DNA of 64,000 nt from Coriobacteriaceae bacterium. GTDB lineage: Bacteria > Actinomycetota > Coriobacteriia > Coriobacteriales > Coriobacteriaceae. The stretch is taken from contig CABOHA010000004.1 in the NCBI GenBank assembly GCA_902399975.1, positions 1-64,000 on the forward strand. Direction: 5' to 3'. Under the pieces are notes generated by a model. That model saw only the letters and a list, made by a program, of their open reading frames with translations. It was not told the origin of the DNA and did not search any database. Both the position numbers and the translations under genes were made by a program. Shown in pieces: positions 27,101 to 35,490 of this stretch; position 1 is the stretch's first letter; every line of letters starts with the position of its first letter.

Positions 27101-27884
27101 CCCCGGCAACAACTGCGAGTACGACAGCGCCCGCGCCTTCCGTGCCGCCGGTGCCGAGGCCGACACCTTCGTGATCAACAACCTCACGCCCGAGGCCGTC
27201 GCCGAGAGCACCCACGAGCTTGCGCGCCGCATCCGTGCAAGCCAGATCGTTATGATCCCCGGCGGCTTCTCGGGCGGCGACGAGCCCGACGGCTCTGCCA
27301 AGTTCATCACGGCGTTCTTCCGCGCTCCCGAGGTCACCGAGGCAGTCCGCGACTTGCTCAAGGCCCGCGATGGCCTGATGCTGGGCATCTGCAACGGCTT
27401 CCAGGCCCTGATCAAGCTCGGCCTGGTGCCCTACGGCGACATCGTCGACGCCACGCCCGATGCGCCCACGCTGACGTTCAACACCATCGGTCGCCACCAG
27501 AGCCGTCTGGTGCGCACCCGTATCTCGTCCAACCTGTCCCCGTGGCTTTCGCAGTGCAGCCTGGACGACCCCTACACCGTCGCCATCAGCCACGGCGAGG
27601 GCCGCTTTGTCGCCAATGACGAGGTGCTCGCCCAGCTGATCGCCAACGGCCAGGTCGCCACGCAGTACGTGGGTGAAGACGGAAAGCCCAGCATGGATCT
27701 TTCCGTCAACCCCAACGGCTCCGCACTCGCCATCGAGGGCATCACGAGCCCCGACGGCCGCGTCCTGGGCAAGATGGGCCATGCCGAGCGTCGCGGCGAC
27801 AACCTGTACCGCAACGTGCCCGAGCATGTCCCCGGCGATAAGTTCATGCCGATCTTTGAGAGCGGCGTGGCCTACTTCGCTTAA
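24138..27884 (+). CDS. purL: Phosphoribosylformylglycinamidine synthase (large PurL)
   Basis: Fourth step of purine synthesis: turns FGAR, glutamine and ATP into FGAM. The 1248-residue protein carries synthetase and glutaminase on one chain, the large form also seen in Clostridia. Visible are the ATP-grasp/AIRS-type region with HNHPTEIEPFGGAATCVGGAIRDP, the KRCNDFGAGGVSVAVGEL repeat half, and a C-terminal class I glutaminase (from about residue 975) with nucleophile Cys in LGICNGFQ and His/Glu in AISHGEGRF. The start at 24138 has AGGAAC upstream; the frame extends back to 24030 but that part is the leader. A terminator follows. No other pur genes are adjacent. Confidence 0.96.
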   Translation: MVSRIYVEKKPGFDVEAQQLKGELTEILGIKGIEALRIINRYDVEGIDEELFRSCVPTVFSEPQVDVTYDELPASDGAVFAVEFLPGQFDQRADSASECVQLISQGERPVVRSAKVYIISGALDEAAIEAIKHYVVNPVEARIASLDLPETLHMETPEPAPVEVLDGFRELDEAGLAAFISDRGLAMDEADIAFCQQYFRDEDRDPTITEIRVIDTYWSDHCRHTTFGTVLDDVTIDDAVVQQAFDRYMEMRHELGRDAKPVCLMDMGTIGAKYLKKTGVMTDVDESEEINACTVKVKVDVDGEDQDWLFLFKNETHNHPTEIEPFGGAATCVGGAIRDPLSGRSYVYQAMRVTGAGDPTVPVSETLEGKLPQRKLVTTAAAGYSSYGNQIGLATGQVNELYHPGYVAKRMEVGAVVGATPANHVRRECPAPTDKIILLGGRTGRDGIGGATGSSKTQNTESIETSGAEVQKGNAPVERKLQRLFRRGDACRLIKRCNDFGAGGVSVAVGELADGLYVDLDTVTKKYDGLDGTELAISESQERMACAVADGDVEEFMGYAAEENLEATVIAEVTAEPRMRMAWNGVAIVDLSREFLNSNGAPKHQVAHVCARSVWQPSWAGTTLAERMTSLVTDLNVASNKGLSERFDSTIGAATVLMPFGGKTQLTPSSAMVAKFPVDGETTTASAMAWGFNPYLMEADQFAGAYLSVVESIAKLVAAGFEHKRAYLSFQEYFERLRTEAERWGKPMAAVLGALMAQVDLGAGAIGGKDSMSGSFEDEAGELNVPPTLISFAVAVGKAARAVSPEFKGLTHRVVRIAPATYGEDYRPDAQQLLAAFDAVEALTATGNALAISTPGYGCGAESLFKMCVGNQIGIELAEDVDVESLFTPLYGSFIVELAEDAELPEVADGVVVEPLGTTVEGYVIDTGSEVIELAELQEAWESGIEGVFAYRSAGKTPEVETIDFRAKDIHVYGGAKIARPRVIIPVFPGNNCEYDSARAFRAAGAEADTFVINNLTPEAVAESTHELARRIRASQIVMIPGGFSGGDEPDGSAKFITAFFRAPEVTEAVRDLLKARDGLMLGICNGFQALIKLGLVPYGDIVDATPDAPTLTFNTIGRHQSRLVRTRISSNLSPWLSQCSLDDPYTVAISHGEGRFVANDEVLAQLIANGQVATQYVGEDGKPSMDLSVNPNGSALAIEGITSPDGRVLGKMGHAERRGDNLYRNVPEHVPGDKFMPIFESGVAYFA

Positions 27885-27921
27885 ACCTTTCCCATCGGGT
27901 ACAATCCCCTCGGGTAACAAC

Positions 27922-27957
27922 ACCCGCCACCGACACATCCGGTGGCGGGTTCTTTTT
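27922..27957 (+). terminator. Terminator after purL
   Basis: Perfect 10-bp stem ACCCGCCACC/GGTGGCGGGT with a 9-nt loop followed by TCTTTTTT. Confidence 0.85.
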
Positions 27958-27983
27958 TGCTTCGCGCATGCAGGAAGGACATC

Positions 27984-28919
27984 ATGGAAAGCCGCAAGCC
28001 GTATCTCGCCACCCTGCCCGGACTCATCCTGGGCTGTCTTGTTTGTTGCGCGCTCTGGGGATCGGCCTTTCCCTGCATCAAGATCGGCTACGCACTCTTT
28101 GGTATCCCGGCGCGCGATAGCGCCTCGCAGCTGCTCTTTGCGGGCTTGCGCTTCACGCTTGCCGGCGCCCTGGTTGTCGTTGGGATGAGTGCGGCCCAGC
28201 GCCGCCCCCTCATTCCGCAGGCTCGCGACATCAAGCCCATCTTTGTCTTGTCGCTCTTCCAGACTATCGGGCAGTACTTCTTTTTCTATCTGGGCCTCTC
28301 GCACGCCAGCGCCATGTCGAGCTCCATCATCGAGGCCAGCGCCAACTTCCTCGCAATCCTCTTTGCCGCCCTGGCATTTCACACCGAGAAGCTCAATGCG
28401 GCCAAGGTGCTTGGCTGTGCGCTGGGCTTTGCCGGCGTCGCGCTCGTCAACCTCTCGGGCGCAGATGGCACCTTTGGCTTCAGGCTCGATGGCGAGGGCT
28501 TTATCCTAGCCTCCACTGTCGCGGGTGCTCTTTCGACCTGCCTGATCGGCATCTTCTCGCGCAAGCATGACGGCGTCTTGCTCGCCGGCTGGCAGTTTTT
28601 AGTCGGAGGTTTGGTCCTTACCACCATCGGGTTTTTGATGGGCGGCGCGCTCTCCCCCACCGCAATCATCCCCGCCATCGCACTCATTATCTATATGGCA
28701 CTCATTTCCGCCGTCGCGTACTCGCTATGGTCGCGTCTGCTTGCCGTCAACCCCGTCAGCCGTGTGTCGGTCTTTGGCTTTATGAATCCAGTCTTTGGCG
28801 TACTGTTGAGCGCTCTGCTGCTCGGCGAGGGCGCTGGCACGAGCCCTGTTACCGTACTTGTTGCCCTGCTGTTGGTCTGCGGCGGCATCATCATCGTCAA
28901 CAGGCCCAAAAAGGTCTAA
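27984..28919 (+). CDS. EamA/DMT-family transporter
   Basis: A 311-residue integral membrane protein with ten hydrophobic segments in two repeated EamA halves; CCALWGSAFPCIKIGY in the first helix and WSRLLAVNPVSRVSVFGFMNPVFGVLLSALLLGE near the end are family hallmarks (each written here as seen in the protein). Drug/metabolite transporters of this type usually export amino acids or metabolites; the substrate is unknown. AGGAAGGA lies just ahead of the ATG at 27984. It follows purL after its terminator and so is likely independent. Confidence 0.85.
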   Translation: MESRKPYLATLPGLILGCLVCCALWGSAFPCIKIGYALFGIPARDSASQLLFAGLRFTLAGALVVVGMSAAQRRPLIPQARDIKPIFVLSLFQTIGQYFFFYLGLSHASAMSSSIIEASANFLAILFAALAFHTEKLNAAKVLGCALGFAGVALVNLSGADGTFGFRLDGEGFILASTVAGALSTCLIGIFSRKHDGVLLAGWQFLVGGLVLTTIGFLMGGALSPTAIIPAIALIIYMALISAVAYSLWSRLLAVNPVSRVSVFGFMNPVFGVLLSALLLGEGAGTSPVTVLVALLLVCGGIIIVNRPKKV

Positions 28920-28985
28920 CGAACTACCCCTATTTAGCAGAGGGGGTTCACATGCTTTAGCTTAATGGAGTACATCGGAGAGCCG

Positions 28986-29019
28986 AGGGCCGCCACGCCC
29001 GCCAGCGTGCGCCCTTTTT
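28986..29019 (+). terminator. Terminator after the EamA gene
   Basis: Imperfect GC-rich stem (AGGGC.. to ..GCCCT, with two bulged C) followed by TTTTTC, abutting the stop of the oppositely oriented GGDEF gene. Confidence 0.55.
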
Positions 29020-30171
29020 CTAGCGTATCTGGGCGCCGGCTTTCTTCTTCTCGCGCTTTACGCGGTAGAGCTCCGCGTCGGCAGCACGAAACAAGTCTTG
29101 CCAGGTATCGACGCCATCACCGACCCGTGCGTAGCCGATGGACATCCGCAACAGATACGGAACCTCGGCGCGCGCGAGCTCATCGTTGATTGTCGCGCAC
29201 AGATGCATGATATCCTGTTCCGCCACTGCCTTTTGGAGCACCACGAACTCATCGCCACCATAACGTGCGATAAAGCCGCCAGACGCCGAGCAGACTTCTT
29301 TGAGCGCAGCGGATATGACCTGAAGAGCATGGTCGCCCTCCACATGCCCATAGCGATCGTTAATCTGCTTAAAGCCGTCGGCGTCCATCATAAGCAGATA
29401 TACATCTTCGGCCTGATCCACATTTGAGAAGAGCGACAGCATATAGGTCTCAAAACGGTTGCGATTGTTAAGTCCAGTCAACGGGTCGGTCGAGATGAGC
29501 TGCTCCTGGTAGATGATGTAGAGCAGCAACATGCTAATCATTATGCCGACACAAAGGCCGGGCACCGAGTATACGACCTGAAAGGTACCGCCCACCAGGG
29601 CCGGAATGGCGAAAAATGCCAAGGTTCGATAGATGGCCTTCGTCTGCAGGCTCTCGACCCTGCGAGATTGCACAAATGCATGCAGGGACGTATGTATAAC
29701 GTAACAGTAGCTGACGATGGGCTGGATCATATAGGCAAAGCCGCGACGATACACGCCCTGCGAATCGATATAGAACAGGGCGTGCGTCCAGTAACTGGTA
29801 AACGCCAGCACGACCACCAGAGCCGTAGGCAACGCTACAAGCACCACCCTATAGCGCGAGGTCAAAAGGCGAGAACCCTGCACCGTCTCGGAATAGATAA
29901 ACCAAATGAGACACGCGATAGCAAAGAGCGAAAACGAAACCGCGTTGGAAATCCAGTTGGCAGCAATGCCCAACGTGCCGTCCACACCGTCCGAAAGCGT
30001 CCAGATCATATCGAATAATATGTACGCGGCAGAGGCGTAGCCAAGCATGCTAAACAATAGCTGCTGGGTGCTCGAGAACAAGGAGCGACGACTTCGCACG
30101 GCAAGCCCGATAAGAACAATCATGCATAGCACGAATATCTCAATCTTGAGTGCCTTAACCACTAGCGCCAT
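29020..30171 (-). CDS. Membrane-anchored GGDEF protein (diguanylate cyclase)
   Basis: A 383-residue protein with six or seven predicted membrane helices in the first ~220 residues and a C-terminal GGDEF domain. The domain opens with TDPLTGLNNRNRFE and has a canonical active site, ARYGGDEFVV, so c-di-GMP synthesis is likely. The RxxD product-inhibition site that normally stands five residues before the GGDEF loop is not visible (that stretch reads SASGGFIAR). The ATG at 30171 matches the start of the first helix; a TTG at 30204 is possible. Preceded by a palindrome at a likely promoter. Confidence 0.88.
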   Translation of the reverse strand: MALVVKALKIEIFVLCMIVLIGLAVRSRRSLFSSTQQLLFSMLGYASAAYILFDMIWTLSDGVDGTLGIAANWISNAVSFSLFAIACLIWFIYSETVQGSRLLTSRYRVVLVALPTALVVVLAFTSYWTHALFYIDSQGVYRRGFAYMIQPIVSYCYVIHTSLHAFVQSRRVESLQTKAIYRTLAFFAIPALVGGTFQVVYSVPGLCVGIMISMLLLYIIYQEQLISTDPLTGLNNRNRFETYMLSLFSNVDQAEDVYLLMMDADGFKQINDRYGHVEGDHALQVISAALKEVCSASGGFIARYGGDEFVVLQKAVAEQDIMHLCATINDELARAEVPYLLRMSIGYARVGDGVDTWQDLFRAADAELYRVKREKKKAGAQIR

Positions 30172-30225
30172 CCCTTCAATACCCAAGTGGTCAGAATCGC
30201 CCAATTCGAATCAGGGCAATAAACA

Positions 30226-30259
30226 CCCCTTTACTCCACAGGGGTAAAGGGGATAATAG
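30226..30259 (-). promoter_or_regulatory. Candidate promoter and operator of the GGDEF gene
   Basis: On the minus strand TATTAT (30254-30259) could be a -10 with a TTGCAG -35 nineteen bases upstream. Directly downstream is a perfect inverted repeat CCCCTTTAC-N9-GTAAAGGGG (30226-30252) spanning the expected start of transcription. It could be an operator or a hairpin at the 5' end of the mRNA. Confidence 0.4.
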
Positions 30260-30263
30260 CAGA

Positions 30264-30303
30264 GCGCCCGAACATCACTGCAAAACAGTTTCTGTTCGGG
30301 CGC
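30264..30303 (-). terminator. Stem-loop after kdgT-like gene
   Basis: Perfect 11-bp stem GCGCCCGAACA/TGTTCGGGCGC with an 18-nt loop, 50 nt past the permease stop. The T tract is weak, so termination efficiency is uncertain. Confidence 0.5.
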
Positions 30304-30352
30304 CCATACGGCGCGAATTGCACACGCCGGCATCATTGATGGGTATCGATTG

Positions 30353-31375
30353 CTACTCGCCATCGATGTCAGTCGCGACGGCCTCCTCTATGGCCTCGAC
30401 ACCGACAGGCGACAGATCCTCCTTGCCTTGGCAGAACTTCTTGTCGACCCAGCCAGTCAGAATCGGAGCCATGATCGCCGTGATGATAACGGCGGTGGCG
30501 ATCTGAGCGTACGCGGTGGGCGCAAGCTCGGCGTAGCGCGGTGCGACCTCGGCGAGGGCAACCGGTGTGGTCATAGCCGTGCCGGCAATGGTGGAGCAAG
30601 CCACAGCGGCCTTGCCATTGCCGCCGCACAGACGCTCGAACGCAAAGGTGATGGGACCGACGACAAACAGCGTGACAAGGCCCAGCAAGATGCCGGAAAT
30701 ACCGCCGGTGATAAAGCTCGACAGGCTCATGGACGCACCGAGCTGAAATCCGATGACGGCAATCGCGGGATTGGCACCGGGAACCAGCAGGTTCTTGATA
30801 AACGGGAACAGGTTGCCCAGAACCATGCCAATAACGAGTGGCAAGATGGAGCCGATAATGGTGCCAATGGGAATGTTGGCGAGGCCGGAAACACCGAGGA
30901 TGATCATCGTGACGGCGGGGCCGGCCGTAAAGAACAGGATACCGACGGCGCCCTGCTCAGACTCATCACCGAACTCGCCCATGATGCCCGTATAGAGCGC
31001 CATGTTGCAAAACGTGATGCCGCCGATGATAGACACGGAGCTCAGACCCAGGAAGTTGTCGTTAAAGAAATATGCCACGCCCAGGCCGAGAGCCGCTGCG
31101 ACGACCAGCTTGGGAATCAGCACGACGATGCCGGTCTTGATAGCGCCCGGCGTGGACTTAAAGCTGATGCCGGCGCCCACAAACAGCAGGATCGCGGCGA
31201 CGATGGTATTGGAGCCACCGCGGCAGGCAGCCGTAAAGAATCCGCCGATCTCAAAAACCTGCGGGCAGAAGGTGTTGAGCAAAAGACCGACGATCATCGG
31301 ATAAATCATGATGTCGCCCGGGATGCGCGGGACCTTGAATTTCTTTTGCTCGTTGGCGGTTGCTTCCTGTGCCAT
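30353..31375 (-). CDS. kdgT: 2-keto-3-deoxygluconate permease family protein
   Basis: A 340-residue integral membrane protein with about ten hydrophobic segments. The N-terminal VPRIPGDIMIYPMIVGLLLN and TFCPQVFEIGGFF, and the central LGASMSLSSFITGG, match KdgT family uptake permeases, which bring in 2-keto-3-deoxygluconate from pectin or uronate breakdown by proton symport. No kdgK, kdgA or uronate genes are nearby, so the substrate assignment rests on family resemblance alone. The start at 31375 has GGGGG just upstream; an extension to 31405 is rejected. Confidence 0.82.
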   Translation of the reverse strand: MAQEATANEQKKFKVPRIPGDIMIYPMIVGLLLNTFCPQVFEIGGFFTAACRGGSNTIVAAILLFVGAGISFKSTPGAIKTGIVVLIPKLVVAAALGLGVAYFFNDNFLGLSSVSIIGGITFCNMALYTGIMGEFGDESEQGAVGILFFTAGPAVTMIILGVSGLANIPIGTIIGSILPLVIGMVLGNLFPFIKNLLVPGANPAIAVIGFQLGASMSLSSFITGGISGILLGLVTLFVVGPITFAFERLCGGNGKAAVACSTIAGTAMTTPVALAEVAPRYAELAPTAYAQIATAVIITAIMAPILTGWVDKKFCQGKEDLSPVGVEAIEEAVATDIDGE

Positions 31376-31525
31376 GAAACCCCCATTTCCGCTGACGGGG
31401 TACAAAAGCCCACGTCACGCTTTGCTACAGTAAAGTTTGACCATGGTACCAGAAGAAATAGACCAGCTCGGTGAAAAACTCGACAAGTTGGGATGGAACG
31501 AGATTCGGCGCCCGCGACGCCACCC

Positions 31526-31849
31526 CTATATAAGGCTCAAGACGATATAGAGTACGATGCCCGAGACGCAGCACCACAGCATCGATTTTGTCTTGACCGC
31601 CACGACCACGACGCCGGCGGCCGCAATCCAGGGAACCAAGGCAGGCCAGAGCCCCGCGTCGAACGCGCCGGGACTCACCAAGTCGTTGGCGACCAGCGCG
31701 GCAAAGGCAGCGGGCGGGATATAGCCCAGGGCCTCGGTAATACGGGGCGACAGGGTCCGCCCGCGCAAGGCGAACGCCGGCGCGATGCGAAAGAACGCGA
31801 TAGCAGCCCACGACGACAGCCACAGAACCAAGAACTCGTTAACGGGCAT
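31526..31849 (-). CDS. azlD: Branched-chain amino acid exporter small subunit AzlD
   Basis: A 107-residue hydrophobic protein with four membrane segments, the usual AzlD size. Family patterns are FRIAPAFALRGR near the N-terminus and a C-terminal helix after VVAVKTKSMLW. It pairs with AzlC to export branched-chain amino acids or their analogues. The ATG at 31849 has GAGGTG upstream and lies inside the end of azlC (11-base overlap), so translation is coupled. Confidence 0.88.
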   Translation of the reverse strand: MPVNEFLVLWLSSWAAIAFFRIAPAFALRGRTLSPRITEALGYIPPAAFAALVANDLVSPGAFDAGLWPALVPWIAAAGVVVVAVKTKSMLWCCVSGIVLYIVLSLI

Positions 31850-32531
31850 CGCGGGCACCTCTTCCGTCAAATACAGCATCGCACGCCAGCGCAATGGTAA
31901 TGCCGACCACGACGCTTGCCGGCACGGCAATATTCACGAGGCCCAAGAACTTGCATACGGCGACGGACACCGCGCCCGAAACCGCCGCGACAACGTTGCC
32001 GCGCGACAGCCGCTGCGAAAAGAGCAGGCAGATAAAGAGCGAGGTGCAGACAAAGGCTGCAATGGCGGTGGGAACATCGACAACGGCGCCGACGATGGCG
32101 CCCGTCGTACACGATACGCCCCATGTTGCGATAAGGATCACGTTGAGCACAAAGGACTCGCGCGGGCCCCAATCCTCCCCTTCAACCAACTTGGCAAGCG
32201 AGATGCCATATGCCTCCTCGGTAAGTGTCGCGGCAACAGCCAGCGTCTGACTCTTCGAGGCACCCGTCAGATGCGACGTGATCGATGCCGAGTAAAGCGC
32301 AAAGCGCGAGGAGATGGCAGCAACGCTCGCGACGATCGACGCCGCAGGCACACCTGCCAGCCACAGATTGCAGATCATAAACTGCCCGCTGCCCGTCACG
32401 AACGTGCTGCTCAGAGCAAAGACCATCCAGGGTTCCATTCCCGTCTGCCCCATGATCATTCCGCACGGCGCGCCTATTGCAACATAGGTAAGCATCACTG
32501 GCCAGACGGTTCTAACGATTTTGAGCACCAT
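31839..32531 (-). CDS. azlC: Branched-chain amino acid exporter large subunit AzlC
   Basis: A 230-residue membrane protein. The AzlC/YgaZ features PVMLTYVAIGAPCGMIMGQTG, SSTFVTGSGQFM, SRFALYSASITSHL and LTEEAYGIS are present, over about seven hydrophobic segments. It forms the exporter with AzlD. The ATG at 32531 has AGGAT ten bases upstream; the frame extends to 32600. With the Liv importer 13 kb away, the window carries both import and export of this class of amino acid. Confidence 0.9.
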   Translation of the reverse strand: MVLKIVRTVWPVMLTYVAIGAPCGMIMGQTGMEPWMVFALSSTFVTGSGQFMICNLWLAGVPAASIVASVAAISSRFALYSASITSHLTGASKSQTLAVAATLTEEAYGISLAKLVEGEDWGPRESFVLNVILIATWGVSCTTGAIVGAVVDVPTAIAAFVCTSLFICLLFSQRLSRGNVVAAVSGAVSVAVCKFLGLVNIAVPASVVVGITIALACDAVFDGRGARDAR

Positions 32532-32657
32532 ACGCTTCTCATCCTGACAAGGTCTCCGAGCCGCATGTAGCGACACGGCAGAATCATCATCCGACAGCAA
32601 CCGAGTTCACCTACAATTGCCACCGGATCGAAAGACACAACTTTTTAGGAAGTCATT

Positions 32658-33470
32658 ATGACAGCTATCGATCGAGACCGGGCGCGCGCGGCCTTCAAAA
32701 GCTACACCGATGCCTACGACGCCACTAACCCACGCATCGCGCTCAAATTCGAGCATACGTACCACGTGGCCGAGGCATGCGATGCCGTAGCACGCGAGCA
32801 GGGCTGGTCGTCAGAAGATATTGACCTGGCATGGCTTTGCGGCCTGCTACACGATATGGGCCGCTTTGAGCAGTTGCGGCGCTGGGACACCTTTAAGGAC
32901 GCCGAGAGCATGAGCCATGCAGCGCTGGGCATCGAGGTCCTCTTTGGCGAGAATCCCGCCGATGCACCCGCCGTAACGAGCATCCGCGACTTTATCGATG
33001 ACCCGGCAGAAGATGAGCTCATCCGAGCGAGCATTGCCTATCACAGCGATTTTCGTCTACCCGCGCAGCTCGACGAGCGTACGCGGAGCTTCTGCGATAT
33101 CGTGCGCGATGGTGACAAGATCGACATTATGCGCACCATCGCCGACAGCACCGTCGAGACCATCCTCAAGGTGGATGAGGACGCATTTCTCGCCAGCCAC
33201 TTCTCGGCACCGGCGCTTACCGCCTTTGACGAGCACCGCTGCGTCGCACGCGATGAGCGCGATGAGCCCGCAGACTACCTGGTGGGACTCATCTGCTTTA
33301 TGTTTGAGCTCGTCTATCCAGCAAGCCGCGCGCTGGCGCGCGAGCAGGGTGATATCTACCGCCTGCTCGACGCGCCCTTTGGCATTACGTGCCCCTTTAC
33401 CGATCCCGCCACGCAAGCGACCTGGGAGCGCCTGAAGGGCGAGATGCGCGACTGGCTGACGCGCGCTTAG
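32658..33470 (+). CDS. HD-domain phosphohydrolase
   Basis: A 270-residue cytoplasmic protein with an N-terminal HD domain: the metal ligands appear as HTYHVAEACDAV (H), GLLHDMGRFEQ (HD), and DKIDIMR for the distal Asp. The family hydrolyses phosphate esters of nucleotides or second messengers, but the substrate is not predictable. AGGAAG stands 8 bases before the ATG. Its stop codon overlaps that of etfA tail to tail (33467-33470). AzlC lies divergently 126 bp away. Confidence 0.82.
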   Translation: MTAIDRDRARAAFKSYTDAYDATNPRIALKFEHTYHVAEACDAVAREQGWSSEDIDLAWLCGLLHDMGRFEQLRRWDTFKDAESMSHAALGIEVLFGENPADAPAVTSIRDFIDDPAEDELIRASIAYHSDFRLPAQLDERTRSFCDIVRDGDKIDIMRTIADSTVETILKVDEDAFLASHFSAPALTAFDEHRCVARDERDEPADYLVGLICFMFELVYPASRALAREQGDIYRLLDAPFGITCPFTDPATQATWERLKGEMRDWLTRA

Positions 33471-34672
33471 CGCTCAAGCTGAGCCAGCAGCTCCTCAACG
33501 ATCTCAACGGCATCGCCGACGACCTTATACTGGGCAGCACCGAAGATGGGGGCATCCGGGTCCTCATTGATGGCGACAATGCACTCCGCCCCACCGATGC
33601 CGGCGAGATGCTGGATAGCGCCCGAGACACCGATGCTCACGAGGAGCTTGGGCGAGACCGATACACCCGTCTGGCCAATTTGGTGGCGATACTCCAACCA
33701 GCCTGCCTCCACAATGGGACGCGTGCAACCAAGCTCGGCACCCAGGGCATCGGCGAGCTTTCGCATCAGGGGCAGATTCTTCTTGGAGCCGATGCCGCGG
33801 CCCACCACGACCAGACGCTCGGCATCGGCAATTGAGGCCTGCTGTCCCCACTCCTCGGCGGGAATCGAGATCTCGACGCGGGCCTTAACGTCATCCGCAA
33901 GCACTACCTGGGTAATCGTGCCGGAGCGGCTATAGTCAAACTCGGGCGCCTTAAAGATGCCGGGGCGCACCGTTACCATCTGAGGACGGTGGTTGGGGCA
34001 GATAATGGTGGCCATCAGGTTGCCGCCAAACGCCGGGCGTGTCTGCTGCAGCAGACCCGTCTCCGTATCCATAGAAAGCACCGTGCAATCGGCCGTAAGA
34101 CCCGTCTGCAAGCGCACGGCCACACCGGGCGCCAGCTCGCGACCAAAGGCGGTCGCGCCGTACAGGATGGCCTCGGGCTTGCGCTCGGCTACCAAATCGC
34201 AGATCAAGCGGGCGTAGACCTCCGCGTCGTTCTGACGCAGGCGCTCGTCACGACAGACCAGAACTTCGTCCGCACCGGCGCAAGTCAGATGCTCCAGGTC
34301 CCCGAGTGAGCCCTCGGGGCTCATGCCGACCAGTGCCACCAGACGGCAGCCGCGGGCATCGGCAAGCTCGCGTCCCTTGCCCATGAGCTCGAAGGCCACG
34401 GATGCAACGGCATCGTGCTCGTCAGTCTGCACGAAGATCCAGATGTCTCGATATGCGTCAAGGTCTGCCGCGCCGGCGGCCTCGTCGCGCTCAATCGAGA
34501 TGGCGTTGACGGGGCAGGCGTCGACGCACCCGCCGCACAGGATACAGCCGTCGGTTACGCGGGCACAGCGATTGGGGCGCTCGCCCTCCACCACAATGCC
34601 GCCCGAGGCGCAGGCGCGAACGCAGCGACCACAGCCGATGCAGGCTTCGCTATCGATAATCAGCCCGCTCAT
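33467..34672 (-). CDS. etfA: Electron transfer flavoprotein alpha subunit with N-terminal ferredoxin domain
   Basis: A 401-residue EtfA with an N-terminal 2[4Fe-4S] ferredoxin-like domain (CIGCGRCVRAC and CILCGGCVDACPV within residues 10-60). The EtfA part has the FAD-binding C-terminal region GRGIGSKKNLPLMRKLADALGAELGCTRP and GVSGAIQHLAGI. With EtfB and the FAD dehydrogenase next to it, this matches LctC of the Acetobacterium woodii electron-confurcating lactate dehydrogenase, which also has an EtfA with an iron-sulfur extension. It would pass electrons between ferredoxin, flavins and NAD. Last gene of the operon, abutting etfB. Confidence 0.92.
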   Translation of the reverse strand: MSGLIIDSEACIGCGRCVRACASGGIVVEGERPNRCARVTDGCILCGGCVDACPVNAISIERDEAAGAADLDAYRDIWIFVQTDEHDAVASVAFELMGKGRELADARGCRLVALVGMSPEGSLGDLEHLTCAGADEVLVCRDERLRQNDAEVYARLICDLVAERKPEAILYGATAFGRELAPGVAVRLQTGLTADCTVLSMDTETGLLQQTRPAFGGNLMATIICPNHRPQMVTVRPGIFKAPEFDYSRSGTITQVVLADDVKARVEISIPAEEWGQQASIADAERLVVVGRGIGSKKNLPLMRKLADALGAELGCTRPIVEAGWLEYRHQIGQTGVSVSPKLLVSIGVSGAIQHLAGIGGAECIVAINEDPDAPIFGAAQYKVVGDAVEIVEELLAQLER

Positions 34673-35488
34673 CTATGCCATCCCCTCGATAATCTTGGCA
34701 AGTTTTACCGCCTGCTCGGACGCCGTTCCCTCGACGGCCTCGCACGTTTGGTCACGGTCGGGCACAAACGAGTGCACGACCTGCGTCGGTGATCCGGCAA
34801 GGCCGCAACGCGAAGGATCGGCGTTTACGTCGGCAGCGCTGGCCACGCGCACGTCTGCATCCTCGGCCGCGCGAATACCGGCAATACTCGGCATGCGCAG
34901 CTGGCCAATCTCCTTGGCAGTCGTCATCGCACACGGCATCTCCAGGTACACCGTCTCCTCGCCGGCATCGCAGCCGTGAACGAGCGCCAGCGAGCCACAC
35001 GTCGTAAATCCCGCGCTCTGCACACAGCTCACGTCGGTCACGCAGGGGACCCCAAAGGCGCCGGCCAGCTCGGAGCCGATCTGGGCCGTATCGCCGTCCA
35101 CTGCCATCTTGCCGCAGATGATCAGGTCAAAGTCCTCATCGAGTGCCTCGATGCCGCATTTGAGGGCATAGGTGGTGGCTAGGGTATCGGCGCCCGCAAA
35201 GGCTCGGTCGGTCAGCAGCAGCGCGTCGTCGGCACCGCGGGCGATGCAGTCGCGCAGCAGCGATTCGGTCGCGGGGATGCCCATCGACACCACCGTCACA
35301 CGCACGTCCATGCCAAAGCCGATAAAGTCGTCCTTCAGCGCTAGCGCACATTCGAGAGCACTTGCATCGAAGGGATTAATGACCGCCTGCTTGCCATCAC
35401 GCACGATAGTATTGGTCTTGGGGTCCATCTTGACCTCGGTGCTTCCGGGCACCGCCTTGACGCACACCACCATATGGAAATCACTCAT
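34673..35488 (-). CDS. etfB: Electron transfer flavoprotein beta subunit
   Basis: A 271-residue EtfB that forms the heterodimer with EtfA and holds the bifurcating flavin in Ldh-Etf complexes. Conserved segments are VVCVKAVPGSTEVKMDP, INPFDASALECALALKD and CGKMAVDGDTAQIGSELAGAFG. ATG at 35488 has GGGGG nine bases upstream; a GTG two codons earlier is also in frame. The start lies within 3 bases of the dehydrogenase stop, so the three proteins are made together. Confidence 0.93.
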   Translation of the reverse strand: MSDFHMVVCVKAVPGSTEVKMDPKTNTIVRDGKQAVINPFDASALECALALKDDFIGFGMDVRVTVVSMGIPATESLLRDCIARGADDALLLTDRAFAGADTLATTYALKCGIEALDEDFDLIICGKMAVDGDTAQIGSELAGAFGVPCVTDVSCVQSAGFTTCGSLALVHGCDAGEETVYLEMPCAMTTAKEIGQLRMPSIAGIRAAEDADVRVASAADVNADPSRCGLAGSPTQVVHSFVPDRDQTCEAVEGTASEQAVKLAKIIEGMA

Positions 35489-35490
35489 CT

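Noticed and set aside
24579..28382. 1267-codon open frame on the minus strand opposite purL
   Set aside because: It mirrors a GC-rich real gene in a complementary frame, has low-complexity Gly/Ala/Asp/His composition and no ribosome site or family motif.
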